DNA of 62,496 nucleotides from Amphimedon queenslandica (Eukaryota; Porifera; Demospongiae; Haplosclerida; Niphatidae): assembly GCF_000090795.2 (NCBI RefSeq), contig NW_003546528.1, positions 43,888 to 106,383 on the forward strand, given 5' to 3'. The notes beneath the pieces are model-generated. The model made no database searches, was not told where the DNA came from, and was given only the letters and a program-made list of their open reading frames with translations. The position numbers and the translations under genes were made by a program. This document shows positions 28,237 to 42,360 of the stretch, piece after piece. Every line of letters starts with the position of its first letter. The stretch's first letter is position 1.

Positions 28237-30470
28237 TCATTGTGTTAATAATGTTGTTGTTTCATTGACTGCTCCTCCTCTTCTTCTCTTTATTGTTTTT
28301 GTTTTTCTTATTTTTATTATACAAACAAACACGCAAACAAACAATAACAAGACAACGAATCCTATAAACAAATAGCAATAATTGTCAACATAATTTACAT
28401 AATTAATTAGTTACCTGTTGTCCCCATTAATACAGGAACCCCTACTGTGAAACTTCCACGAGAATATTTTATAATGTCATGTAGTACATTTGCTTGTGTT
28501 TTATTGATGGCTCCAACCTGTGTATCAATAGTCAACATTAGTATAAGTTAAGAGTTCCTTACATTAACAATATAGAACAAAGGGTAGTACGTTAGCTCCT
28601 TGAGATATCTTAATTGTCTATTTTAAATTAAAATGATATTAATTGAACTACATTTATTGCTACTAACATGAATTCTTCCCTTTGCTTCATTTCAACGTTC
28701 ACTTGAAGTTTTTTTGCTGCTTTAACTGTTGTACCTGTGATCTAAAATATATTATTTGATTATTATTATTATTAATTATTATTTATTATTATTGTTATTA
28801 CTGGTTCTACGTTCAGGTATGAATCATGTACACTCTTGTTTGGGTGTAGTCCAGTTATATTTGTGACGAGTTGTGGGTCTCCATCTAAAAAGTGTGGCTT
28901 GCTGATAAAGAAAGGAGCATCTAAAATAAAGAATAGATCCATAACTCTTGTAGCAGGGTCCTTACTGAATGGTTCTATAGCTGATACATTGTATAGTCCA
29001 TTGGGACCGTTGGGGTAGTACCCTGGGTCAATATTTGAAGTGTTCAGTGCTTCAGTAGGAAGTATGAACCGATAGCTCAGCAGATCATAGATATACTCAT
29101 CACTTTCATATGAGAAATAAGCTGACCTTGGTATGATCATAATCAGTGGTTTATGATTATAGTGTGTTTTATGTACCTCTCAAAATCATCAGTAAAAGCT
29201 GTTAGTGTGTCATTCCTTGATACATTGCTGTGGAACACTACAGCATCAGTTCCATTGATCATTCTTGCAGTAGCTGTGCCCCATTCAGATATATCAGTCA
29301 TTCCATTCCATATATAGAAGTTGCTCCTAATGGCCGAGTCATTCTTTCCTACAATAATTAATGTATGATCAGGCTGTGGCTAGTAACAATTGTACCTGTG
29401 TATATTACATTATACTCATAGACCTTTTCTCTAGTCTATTGAATATAATAAATAAAATTAATTCACAAATATTATTGGTTATACTTCAAGTGAGAAGTTT
29501 GCCATAGGCAGTAGAGTTGGATCTAACTCATGGACTAGTTTAAAAAGTGGATCTTCGTAGCCCCAGAGTATCTCATCCACTGTTTTACTGACGAACAATG
29601 GCTCTATATCAAGCAACTCGTTAATCCAATCACCACTTCTGAATATATCATCAAGGACTTGTTTCCATTCTTTGTATTTTGGATTGTCCTCGATATCCTC
29701 CAGCAACTTTAGCAAACCCTGCATGTACATGTACATGTATAGATTAGTCATGTATCTTCCTTGGGTTGTGTCTTACCAGTAGAGGAACATTAATTGTAGT
29801 TACTGTAGTTGAGTATGGATCCATCACTGATAGATCATCAGTGTAGAGTATTGTTCTTTTATAACTTAAGAGTGTTTCATCTTTGTTCCAGTACTCGTCC
29901 TCATTAGTGACTTCCTTCCTAACAATAATAAAATAAGAAATATCCTGTAGTATAAATGCACTTGATGCTGTAATTTTAAGCAACAAATGGACACGTTTAA
30001 TAACATTGACGTAAGCTTATTTCTTACAGATATGTGAACGGTCCAATCTCCTCTACATTAGGGGCAGCTCCTTCATACTGAATCTCGTCAGGATTGGTTA
30101 TATTAAAATAATAAATGTTGTAGATTTCAGGTGGTTGTTTCAACCAAATTGGTGTCATTGGTGAGCTTTTTGTTAACGATAATTCCTACATAAATAATAA
30201 TAATAACATTGATGATAATAATAACAATAATAAGACCCTTACCTTGTTAAAAATGTAAAAGAATATTTGATTTTTATAATAATACACAACTCCTAATCCA
30301 GCAACCAGTAATGTACCAAGTACTAGTAATACTACTCCAGTCCAGCAACAGCAAGACTTTGAACACCTTCTTTTCTTTTGTCTTTGTGGCCTTCCATTAA
30401 CTTGATGATCTGCAGTAATGCTGCCCCCTTCATCATGACTGGCTACTGGTTCAGTCCTTACTTCAGCCAT
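28237..30470 (-). CDS. CD36/LIMP-2 family scavenger receptor (copy 1, complete)
   Basis: ATG at 30470 starts a cytoplasmic N-terminus and a TM segment (VVLLVLGTLLVAGLGVVYYY). The family ectodomain follows over about ten exons: EIYNIYYFNITNPDEI, EEIGPFTY, VDEILWGYEDPLFKL, MTDISEWGTATARMINGTDA, FFISKPHFLDG, SYLNVEPV and GTTVKAAKKLQVNVE. The last exon (28237-28391) encodes a second TM segment (GFVVLLLFVCVFVCII) and a basic tail ending NETTTLLTQ. ETTTLL fits the acidic-dileucine lysosomal signal [DE]xxxL[LI], as in vertebrate LIMP-2. Many N-glycosylation sites are visible. The stop lies 67 bp from the COMMD4 stop. Confidence 0.9.
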
Positions 30471-30816
30471 AGCACTATCAAAGAGAGAGAGGGAGGTATA
30501 GGGCTGGGTGGATTATTGGTGTTGAGTTAGCATTATCTCATCTCCCTGGACATGAATACACTCAGTTCAGGACACTACACACACTGATAACTGATAGAAT
30601 CAACTGGTTAGACTAGATACTGGAACAAGCACATTTACTAAACTTTAAGCCCAGCATACACTATGCAACAACAACTTGCTGCCTGGAGCTTGCAACATGT
30701 GGCATGAAATAGAAAACAGTTCTATCTCATGCAACATGTTGCAAGCTCCATTGACTCCTGTATAAACTGTCTTGCATGCAACAAGTAGTCTATGCTGGGC
30801 TTTAGCATCATCATTG

Positions 30817-30865
<49 letters not shown>

Positions 30866-30948
30866 AATCCACACCACAAAGTCCTCTTAAAATTATATTA
30901 TACAGTAAAGAATCCAGTCAAATTCTTTGTAATGATAATGATAATAAT
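30471..30948. other. Intergenic between LIMP-2 copy 1 and HYPK
   Basis: This is the promoter side of LIMP-2 copy 1. It holds a hairpin element at 30646-30804 and a (TAA)n run at 30817-30862. No gene is visible. Confidence 0.6.
30646..30804. mobile_element. Hairpin MITE-like element
   Basis: The terminal inverted repeats are TAAGCCCAGCATA at the left and TATGCTGGGCTTTA at the right. Internal arms AGCTTGCAACATGTGGCATGA and TCATGCAACATGTTGCAAGC-type sequence are also inverted, so nearly the whole 159 bp can fold back. There is no coding sequence, and only this copy was seen in the window. Confidence 0.75.
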
Positions 30949-31045
30949 TTAGTCTGTTAAGCTGTGAAGTGCTTGGATTACATCTCCCATGTGTTCCCTC
31001 AAGCTTCTTTCAGCTGCAACTTTTGATATTTCTAATTCACGAACC

Positions 31046-31100
<55 letters not shown>

Positions 31101-31427
31101 CTATTCTGATATTTTAAAACTTACAATTAATTCTACATCATCTTTCTTAATGACAACCTTAGCCAACTCTCTTTCCTTTTGGCTCTTGATGGATTTATCT
31201 TTAATTATCTCTGATACAGCCTATTAACAATGACTCGGGCAAGGCTTCACGAACACCAATACCTTTCTTATAGTGTCTCCGGATATTTCCTTCTCTTCTA
31301 CATAATCAGTCACCTTATCGAGATGAACTGCTTCCTTTAGATCGTGTTTCTTTAGCTGTCCAGGAGCGGAACCTCTTTCCTCTATGGATCCTTCTATCAG
31401 TTCTTCTGGATCGACATTGGCGGCCAT
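30949..31427 (-). CDS. HYPK: Huntingtin-interacting protein K orthologue
   Basis: ATG at 31427 starts MAANVDPEELIEGSIEERGS, followed by KVTDYVEEKEISGDTIRK, then ELAKVVIKKDDVELI and finally ISKVAAERSLREHMGDVIQA with LHSLTD at the end. These match HYPK throughout. Its C-terminal UBA-like domain binds the NatA N-terminal acetyltransferase and modulates it at the ribosome. There are three exons; the intron before the last contains a (TAA)n tract ending at the splice acceptor. It is head-to-head with CELF. Confidence 0.92.
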
Positions 31428-31440
31428 TTTAACTATAGTC

Positions 31441-31675
31441 AATCCGTATACTAGTAGTGTAACGGAAAATGTTTTTTTTTAGTAGGGGAAGGAATGTGAA
31501 AATTGATCTATTTTTCTCCGTATACTCAGCCATTATATTTAATAAGCGAATTAATGAGCAGTAGGCGGAGCTTTTAATTAAATTCCGTATATCTTTAGTG
31601 TAACGGAAAATGCTTTTTTTCAATAGGGGAAGGAATGAGAAAATGAACTTTTTCTATTTCCGTATACTCTTCCAT
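31441..31675. promoter_or_regulatory. Duplicated promoter block between HYPK and CELF
   Basis: Two blocks of about 93 bp (31441-31533 and 31582-31675) share TAGTGTAACGGAAAATG, a T-run and AGGGGAAGGAATG. Each block is bounded by TCCGTATA at both ends (31443, 31517, 31584, 31659). The four evenly placed copies suggest a repeated factor site or start-site element. The blocks lie in the shared 592-bp promoter. Confidence 0.6.
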
Positions 31676-32019
31676 TTGACAGTACAGTTCTAAGCCACAC
31701 CCACTAATCAAAATGGCGTGTAACGGCCTCCACCTTTTGTGATCATTTTGTTGTGTCAGCAGGGAAGAGAAGGTGACCCTGCCTTGCTTATATAACGACT
31801 CCACCTTTTAATAAAGACCGTCTCTCTCTCTCTTTCTGTCTTCTTCTCTCTTTCCTTTATACTCCCAACACTCATTTTGGTATCTCTTCGGGCGTGTACC
31901 AACTAGAATGTGAGCGACTACCCGTCCCTCACTCCTAGTTATTCTTATCCGCTGTCTCTTTATTCGTCTTGTCTTTATATTGTGTCTCTGTCAGTCAGTC
32001 CGTGGTATTTATTGTTGAT
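31676..32019. other. CELF 5' flank / 5' UTR
   Basis: It contains a CT-rich stretch at about 31821-31865, common near sponge transcript starts, and no gene. Confidence 0.45.
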
Positions 32020-34074
32020 ATGGAGAGATCCTCTTCTAATCCTGAATATGTAACAGTACCTCCTCCCGTTTCTGTTCCTCCTGTCATTATAGAGACAGTC
32101 TTACCTCAACCTTCTCCCCCCTCTTCCCTCCCTCCTCCTCCTCCTCCCATTGATGGTTCCACTGAATGGACTCAGCCCACTGGCTCCGAGTCTGTAAAGC
32201 TTTTTGTTGGTCAGGTTCCGAAGCATTTTGAAGAGGAAGATTTGCGGCCATATTTAGAACAATATGGTCCAATAGGAGAACTCCTGATACTGAGGCATAA
32301 AGCAACCAGACAACATAAAGGTATTGGACTTTGTTGTTGTTTATTTGTTTGTTTATTTGTTTGTTTGTTGGTACGTCGTAGGATGTGCTTTTGTCACATA
32401 CTTATCACGAGAATCTGCTGAACTAGCCCAAAGAGAACTCCATGATAAAGTTATACTACCAACAGTAAGAGAGAGAGAGAGAGGGGGGAGAGAGAGGTTA
32501 TGCATATTGTTAAAGTAGGCAGTGTTACCTATTAATAACTGTCCTACTACATTGTTTATAAAGTACTGCCTTCATGAAATATTAACACTTCTACTGCATA
32601 CACTAACTCATTAATATTCATGAGTCTATACCTCATTATTTATTCATAGATGACACGCCCACTACAAGTCAACGCTGCCGGCACCAAACAAGGTAACGAT
32701 TTATTATTATCATTATTGATTTATTTGTTATTATTTATTATTTTTAGAAGAGTTGCGTAAAGTTTTTGTTGGTATGTTAAGCAAGACTATTGATGAGAGT
32801 CATGTCCGCTCCATGTTCGAGAGGTTTGGTCACATTGAGGAGCTGACGGTTCTTAAAGATAAAGATGGATACAGCAGAGGATGTGCCTTTATAAAGTTCT
32901 CGTCAAGACAAGAAGCACAATCAGCCATTAATGAGATGCATGGAAGTGAAATAATGGCAGTAAGAGACAGCATTACAATGATCTGTACTGCCTGTTAGCT
33001 AATTATTGAAAAATTTAATCAAAAAAAGAAATTTCAGATTACACGATTGTACTGTAAAATGCCTATTGAGAGGATTTGGGAGAATTTGCTGTTTTGTATA
33101 ATATAATAGTGTTTGTGTTATTCAAATAAATGTTATTAATATTGTTAATATTGTTATTATTATTATTATTATTATTATTAATGCACAGGGTGCCAGTAAC
33201 CCTCTGGTAGTTAAATATGCCGACACTGAGAGAGAGAGACATGCTCGGAAGATGCAGAAGGCGATGCAACAGTTTGCGGAACTCTCTCTGAACCCTGTCT
33301 TCCAAGTACTGCCACACCCTCAGTTTTTTAACCCCATAGTGTATGCACAGGTAAGTATTATAAATAATTCTACACGTACATGTACATGTACATGTATATT
33401 ATATTTCATTATATTATTAGTTGATGCAGCAGCAGTCTCCGTTATTATCCGGAGCCACGCCCACCCTATCCCCCGGAGGTCTATATTCACCAGCTCCTCA
33501 CACGTTACTGTCTCCCTCATCTCCAACTCACGTTCCAAGGTAACCTTATTAATTAGTGGGTGTGGTCATTGTATTAATCACTAGTCCTATTGGTTCCTCT
33601 CATGCCGGTGCTACTGGTACTGGTACAACGGCTATTGGGTCGCCCGGTGGCCTGCACCATGGACTGGCACCTGGTGGAATGGGCGGACCTCATACAACTG
33701 GACTCTCTCATAACGGACTCCATGGAGCCTCCAGTGAACACATCCACAGTCCTTTACAAAGGTACCCTATACTGTACCAGACTAATGGTCATCTGGGATT
33801 ACTTTTTAAATATTGCAAATGTTCTAATTTTAATTGGAATCTGCTCAAACTTTCTACACAACATTAGTACATGTTCATGTGCCTATTCATGTTAATTGTT
33901 AATTCTCACGTTTGTTAATTATGGTGAGTATTGACTGACTTTAATGATCACCAAAAGTTGCTGATTTGTTCTAAGTACATGCACAGTATAGAGCAGAGAC
34001 CTCCACTTAACAGACAGCACTTAATCCTTATTGTATAGAATAACCTACACTTCTACCACTTCTTTCCATTATTA

Positions 34075-34119
<45 letters not shown>

Positions 34120-34575
34120 CGTTAGTCCATTACACGGTTTCTCTGGTTATGGTCTTCCTTATTCGTTTGCTAATCCGTCAACGTTTGGTGTCCCCTCACC
34201 TACTCCTCCTCCTCCCCTACCCTCCTCACAGAAGGAAGGGCCTGAAGGTTGCAATCTGTTCATCTATCACCTGCCCCAGGACTATGGGGACCAGGAGCTA
34301 GTGAACCTGTTTGGACAGTACGGCCATATTGTTAGTGCTAAGGTCTACGTTGATAAGAACACTCAACAGAGCAAGTGTTTTGGTAAATAATAGTATCATT
34401 TAATTCATTTAACTGATTATTATCACCTATACACTCACTTGCAGGTTTTGTGAGTTATGACAACCCTCAGTCTGCCAGTACTGCTATATTTGGACTCAAT
34501 GGGCTGGAGATTGGACACAAGCGGCTAAAAGTGGAACACAAAAAACCAAAAGAAAGAAAACATCAGAATTATTAA
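32020..34575 (+). CDS. CELF/Bruno-type RNA-binding protein
   Basis: This protein has three RRMs in the CELF arrangement. A Pro-rich N-terminus precedes RRM1 ([20 protein letters not shown] with GCAFVTY). RRM2 follows ([20 protein letters not shown] with GCAFIKFS). A long Pro/Ser/Gly linker with [11 protein letters not shown] comes next, then RRM3 ([20 protein letters not shown] with GFVSYDNP). The C-terminus is [23 protein letters not shown] proteins bind GU-rich RNA and control splicing, decay and translation. Nine or more exons are seen. The orthology to CELF1/2 versus CELF3-6 cannot be settled by eye. Confidence 0.92.
33780..33880. repeat. Partial dispersed intronic repeat
   Basis: A fragment with TTAATTGGAATCTGCTCAAAC and TACACAACATTAGTACATG matches one end of the palindromic repeat family. 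It lies in a CELF intron. Confidence 0.6.
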
Positions 34576-34937
34576 TACCACCACCATGTGAGTTGAACCC
34601 TGTATGGTCAGTATGAACTGTAAAGTGTTCCATTGTCTGGTGTATGTGTGCCAGTTGAGTTGGAATTAACAGTTTCTCAAATTCCTTGTCTCCATGGTAA
34701 CAGGTCACTATATACAGTTCATGTTTCATGATTTGCAGATCACGTTAGAGCAGTTTAGAATTGATGTAGTTTGCAATTCAGGAAAAGTTTGAGATTCTTC
34801 TATTGTGTTGATGCCAAGACCTGTGTGTGTGTGTGTGTGTGTGTAATTTTTAACATTTTAAACATTTTTAATGTTTTTCTTTTTTCTTTTTGTAGCATTG
34901 TGTGCTTAGCAAGAGAAGCTATTTAAACTATATTAAT

Positions 34938-34968
<31 letters not shown>

Positions 34969-35301
34969 GTTGCTCTGTCGATTGTCAATTTTATGCCATT
35001 GTGTAGAAATAGTCGCCTGATTTTTCTATTTTATTTTATTTCATTTTGTGTTATTTTTTTAGATCCAGAATCTTCTGTATTATTAATAATATTAATTATT
35101 AATTATATATTATTATTATTATTTAATCACTTCATGTTTTGACTTAGTGGAGAGAAAAGAAAAATATTTTGTAACTCACTCAATACATACCGTAATAATT
35201 CTAATTAATGGGAGAAAAATTTTACAACAATACCGTATAGCTTTTTAATTATTTGAGGCGAAAATATTTCTTTTAGAAGTGCAAGTAGAAAAGAGAGAAT
35301 C
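34576..35301. other. CELF 3' flank and FAH promoter
   Basis: This stretch holds a (GT)n run at about 34824-34842 and long T- and ATT-rich tracts. No coding sequence is visible. FAH starts at 35302. Confidence 0.55.
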
Positions 35302-36557
35302 ATGTCTTTTATCCCAGTTGCTCCTGGTTGCCATTTTCCTATTCAAAACTTACCCTACGGTATATTCTCCACTGCCAGTAACGTGAGAAAATTGAATTGC
35401 AATAAATATAATAATAATTATTATTAATTAGAATACTCCACGCGTGGGTGTGGCTATTGGTGATCAAATATGTGATTTGTCACAAGTCTCCAGTTATTTC
35501 ACCGGCCCCCTGCTGGGGGGAGAGAGGGCGGCGACCATATTTAATGAATCGTCTCTCAATTCCTTCATGTCACTGGGTAGACCAGCCTGGTCTGAAGCTA
35601 GGTCCACTCTACAGAGACTCCTCTCCGCTAATGAAGTAATTAATATTCATTGTCTTTGATTAATTAATTATTTATAGGGTGCTTTAAGGGACAATCCTTT
35701 GAGGAATACGTAAGTAATTAATGAGTGGGCGGAGCTCACCAGATAATAATAATAATTATTATTATTATTGTAAATTAGTGCTTTTGTTCCAATGTCTGAA
35801 GCTGCAATGTACCTACCAGCAAACATTGGTCAGTAATTGATGTACACACACTACTGCTACCATCCTCTCTCTCTCCCTCCCTCTCCTTCTCCCTCTCCAG
35901 GTGATTACACTGATTTCTACTCTTCAAAAGAGCATGCCACTAATGTTGGTACTATGTTCCGTGGGCCGGAGAATGCTCTCATGCCAAACTGGCTCCACCT
36001 ACCAGTTGGGTATCACGGGCGTGCCTCGTCTGTTGTTGTATCAGGGACTCCTATTAGGAGACCCAATGGACAGACACGCCCTGACCCAGGTAAGGGAGGG
36101 TCTGCCTATTAACTTGATAATTAATTAATAGATAAACCTCCTGTGTTTGGTCCATGCAAACTGATGGATATTGAACTGGAAATGGTAATAGTTATATTAA
36201 TAATAATAATAATTATTATTATTATTAATAGGCATATTTTATTGGTCCTGGTAATTCCCAAGGTGATCCAATACCAGTGGACAAAGTTGATGATCATTTG
36301 TTTGGTACATGATGATATGCTGCAATGATATACTTATCCAACATACTGTCCCTCCTCTCTTGATGCAGGTATGGTACTAATGAATGATTGGAGTGCTAGG
36401 GACATTCAAAAGTGGGAGTACGTTCCTCTCGGCCCGTTCCTTGCTAAGAACCTTGGCACCTCAATATCTCCCTGGGTTGTGACCATGGACGCTCTCAAAC
36501 CTTTTATATGTGAGAACCCAGTACAGGTAATGTATACCAGTATTGCTATTATTATTA

Positions 36558-36649
<92 letters not shown>

Positions 36650-37494
36650 GTGCTGCTGTTTTCATTCTCATTCTAAAGGATCCCGTTCCATTCCCATACC
36701 TGAGACATTCTGATCCATTCTCATTTGATATTAATCTTGAGGTCGGACTCAAAAGTATTCCATTAATTAATTAATTAATTAATTAATTAATTATTAATTA
36801 TTTTAGCTGCTAGTATGTCTACTCCAACTAATATTTGCAAATCAAACTTTAAAGTACTTAATGCATTTACATCACTACATGACATGACTATCATATTCAA
36901 TTATAATAATTATCAATAGTATCTCTATTGGACTATCAAGCAGCAGATAGCTCACCACACTATCACCGGCTGCAACCTCAGGCCGGGGGACCTTATTGCT
37001 TCAGGGACCATCAGTGGGAAGGTGAGACTAATTGAAGTGGGTGGGTTAGTGGGTGTGGTCTTTATAGACTCCTGATTCCTATGGATCAATGCTTGAGCTC
37101 TCCTGGAAAGGAACTAAACCAATTCAACTTGAGAATGGAGAAACTAGAAAATTCTTACAAGTAATACTGCATTCAGCATCAGTATACGTACGTGTACATG
37201 TACTTATGTTGTGTAACAAGTTTGAGCTGATTCCGATCAAATTTGGATTTTTACAACTTTATAAAGTTGCTCCAAAATTGGGTAAAAGTCCCTGTACTAT
37301 AGTACAGGGATTTTGGCCAAGCTTTACCAAAATTGAAAAGTAGAGAATTCTCCATTTTCATAACATTTCCTGACACATGTACTTATAATCTATAGGATGG
37401 TGATGAGGTGGTTATTTCTGGTTATTGTAAAGCTCATGATCATTTGGTTGGTTTTGGTGAATGTACTGGAACCATTCTACCGGCTCATAACTGA
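35302..37494 (+). CDS. FAH: Fumarylacetoacetase
   Basis: This is the last enzyme of tyrosine breakdown, splitting fumarylacetoacetate into fumarate and acetoacetate. ATG at 35302 gives [20 protein letters not shown]. The N-terminal SH3-like part ([14 protein letters not shown]) is followed by the catalytic domain with [15 protein letters not shown], holding the metal Asp and catalytic His. [22 protein letters not shown], the metal ligand [39 protein letters not shown] and [15 protein letters not shown] complete the family order. About 13 exons are separated by short AT-rich introns. No key residue is obviously missing. Confidence 0.95.
37170..37395. repeat. Dispersed intronic repeat with perfect palindrome
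   Basis: Bases 37289-37310 are a perfect 22-nt palindrome, TCCCTGTACTATAGTACAGGGA, flanked by the usual TTTGAGCTGATTCCGATCAA and CATTTTCATAACATTTCCTG blocks. It sits in the last intron of FAH. Confidence 0.85.
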
Positions 37495-37590
37495 CCACAC
37501 CTACAAACTGATCCGCCTACTTTCTAACTGTGATCAAGTTTGTTTGATTATTACAAAAATAATAATAAAATATTAATAACTATTGAATAA

Positions 37591-38451
37591 CTAGTTTTCT
37601 CTTCTCAGCCCCCACTCTGTCACTTTACGCTGTGCCGTTGCCATGACGATCATACTAGTTCCATTAGCTAAGAAGCTCCTAATAGTTCCTGGTACTATTC
37701 CTCTGTACAGACCAACCACACCTCCTCTTTCTTTAACGACCAATCGCATTCTCTGTATCAATGATAAGTCTTTATTGCCATAGCCTCCTTGAATCTGTGA
37801 TTTCATGTATTCGAATGGCCAGACTACCCACCAAGCAAAAGTTGCTGCGAATCCGGAGACAATGAAAGGTCCGAGGATAGGAATATTGAAGAGGTGAGGG
37901 TTCCTCCTCCTATTGTGGTCGATGATGATGAAGTAGGTACACATTAGTCCGACTGTTCTCAGCCAGGTGACCCCAAATCCTTTATAAACTTGTCCTAGTC
38001 TCCATTCTTGCTGGGTCTGTCGTCTTATCTTGGCATATTCAAGTGGAGTCTCTATAATAGCACGGACTGTGGAGCCGCAGAGTCCTCCAATGACGACACG
38101 ATGCTGTAGCCCACAAGTAAAATGAATCTCTCTTTTACCAAACGTGTCATATTTGTCAAGGTAAGTGTAGACCCCCTCAAACACAGCAAACTGAGCTGAT
38201 CTGAATATACCAGAGCCCATCAAAGGTGGCAGACAGCCTTTATACAGCCCACGTATTCCCTGAGTCTGGAGTGTCTTTATGAAGGAGGAGTACATACTTG
38301 ATGACTCAAAACCTTTCTGAGCCTGCATCTTTGTCTTGATGGTGTCAAAGGGATGGCCCACAGCTACACTGGTAGTACCATACAGTACACCTACCCCTAG
38401 ACCTATTAGTCCTTCTCTCCACCAAGAGGTTCTCTTTTCATTGTGTGTCAT
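37591..38451 (-). CDS. Mitochondrial carrier (SLC25 family), intronless
   Basis: One 286-codon exon starts with ATG at 38451 (MTHNEKRTSWWREGLIGLGV); the codons just upstream begin with GTG. Three repeats carry the signature Px[DE]xx[KR]: PFDTIKTKMQ, PLEYAKIRRQ and PFEYMKSQIQ. Each is followed by a GLYKG-type or equivalent matrix helix (IRGLYKGCLPPL, GVVGLYRGIVPG). This is a six-helix inner-membrane transporter. The third repeat has an unusual WWVVWPFEYMKSQ string. I cannot name the substrate or subfamily. The lack of introns contrasts with the neighbours. It is convergent with FAH and divergent from SMAD4. Confidence 0.88.
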   Translation of the reverse strand: MTHNEKRTSWWREGLIGLGVGVLYGTTSVAVGHPFDTIKTKMQAQKGFESSSMYSSFIKTLQTQGIRGLYKGCLPPLMGSGIFRSAQFAVFEGVYTYLDKYDTFGKREIHFTCGLQHRVVIGGLCGSTVRAIIETPLEYAKIRRQTQQEWRLGQVYKGFGVTWLRTVGLMCTYFIIIDHNRRRNPHLFNIPILGPFIVSGFAATFAWWVVWPFEYMKSQIQGGYGNKDLSLIQRMRLVVKERGGVVGLYRGIVPGTIRSFLANGTSMIVMATAQRKVTEWGLRREN

Positions 38452-38965
38452 TATTATCACACTTTAGCACTCACTTCAGTTAGTTGTACTGTGGGTATGG
38501 CTATTTGTTCTGGGGGTGCGGCTGGTTGAGATTTTGTGGTTATCAGCCATACCTCAACTAAACCACAAAAATAATACGAATTTTCAGTATTATTATTAAT
38601 AATCATCAGCACTATTTATCATTATCTATTTCTCTTGCACTTCAGAGAACTGTATTTCAAACCTATTGTAATTGCTCAAAATGAATCGATGATAAATTTA
38701 ATCTATAATAGATCTAATGCCCACATCTTTAATGAATCCAAGCAAGCACTGCACTGTTATATAACTATTAATAAAACAGTCTCAGACAGTCGCTCTCACT
38801 TCCTGCCTGTCTCTTCTTGTGTCATTATACTACCTCTTCTACTAAACACTGTCTAGACTCTTTTGTCTGAGACACCTTAAAAGATTGAGTCACTGCCTTA
38901 TCGGCCAGGCCCAGACAACAAGACTGTCGACACAAGAGGAGAGAAGAAGAACAAGCCTACAATAA
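38452..38965. other. Intergenic, divergent promoter of the carrier and SMAD4
   Basis: This is a 514-bp interval. A short open frame at 38635-38856 has no family resemblance and no support. Nothing else was recognised. Confidence 0.5.
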
Positions 38966-41999
<3,034 letters not shown>

Positions 42000-42360
42000 T
42001 TGACTCCGCCCTCTCTCTTTATTAATTATGAATAATGTATTGAGTTAGACTTACTAATGTCATTATGTCCTGTTCTATTAATAGTAACAGTGTCTATTAA
42101 TAGTAACGTATTAATCGTTATATTATTAATTCACGTCAGCAACTCATCTATTATCTTTCTATTATTATAATTTTTGTTATTGATTTTTTTCTGGAAATAA
42201 AATGAATTATGTAATTAATGATACCAAGAGTACATAATAATAAAATATTAATGAGAGGATGTACTTACTGTGCGTGGGTGTATCTTCCTGTAAGCAGCTA
42301 AAGATCTTTGTTTGTTTAGACCTCCTCTTTCTCTTTTTCTCCTGTCCTGGTCTCCTAGTC
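42000..42360. other. SMAD4 3' flank and promoter of the dehydrogenase
   Basis: AATAAA occurs near 42198. A CT-rich stretch lies just before the ATG at 42361. No gene is visible. Confidence 0.5.

Noticed and set aside
36371..36676. Open frame ending in poly-Ile
   Set aside because: The first part is a real FAH exon, and the Ile run is intron microsatellite read through.
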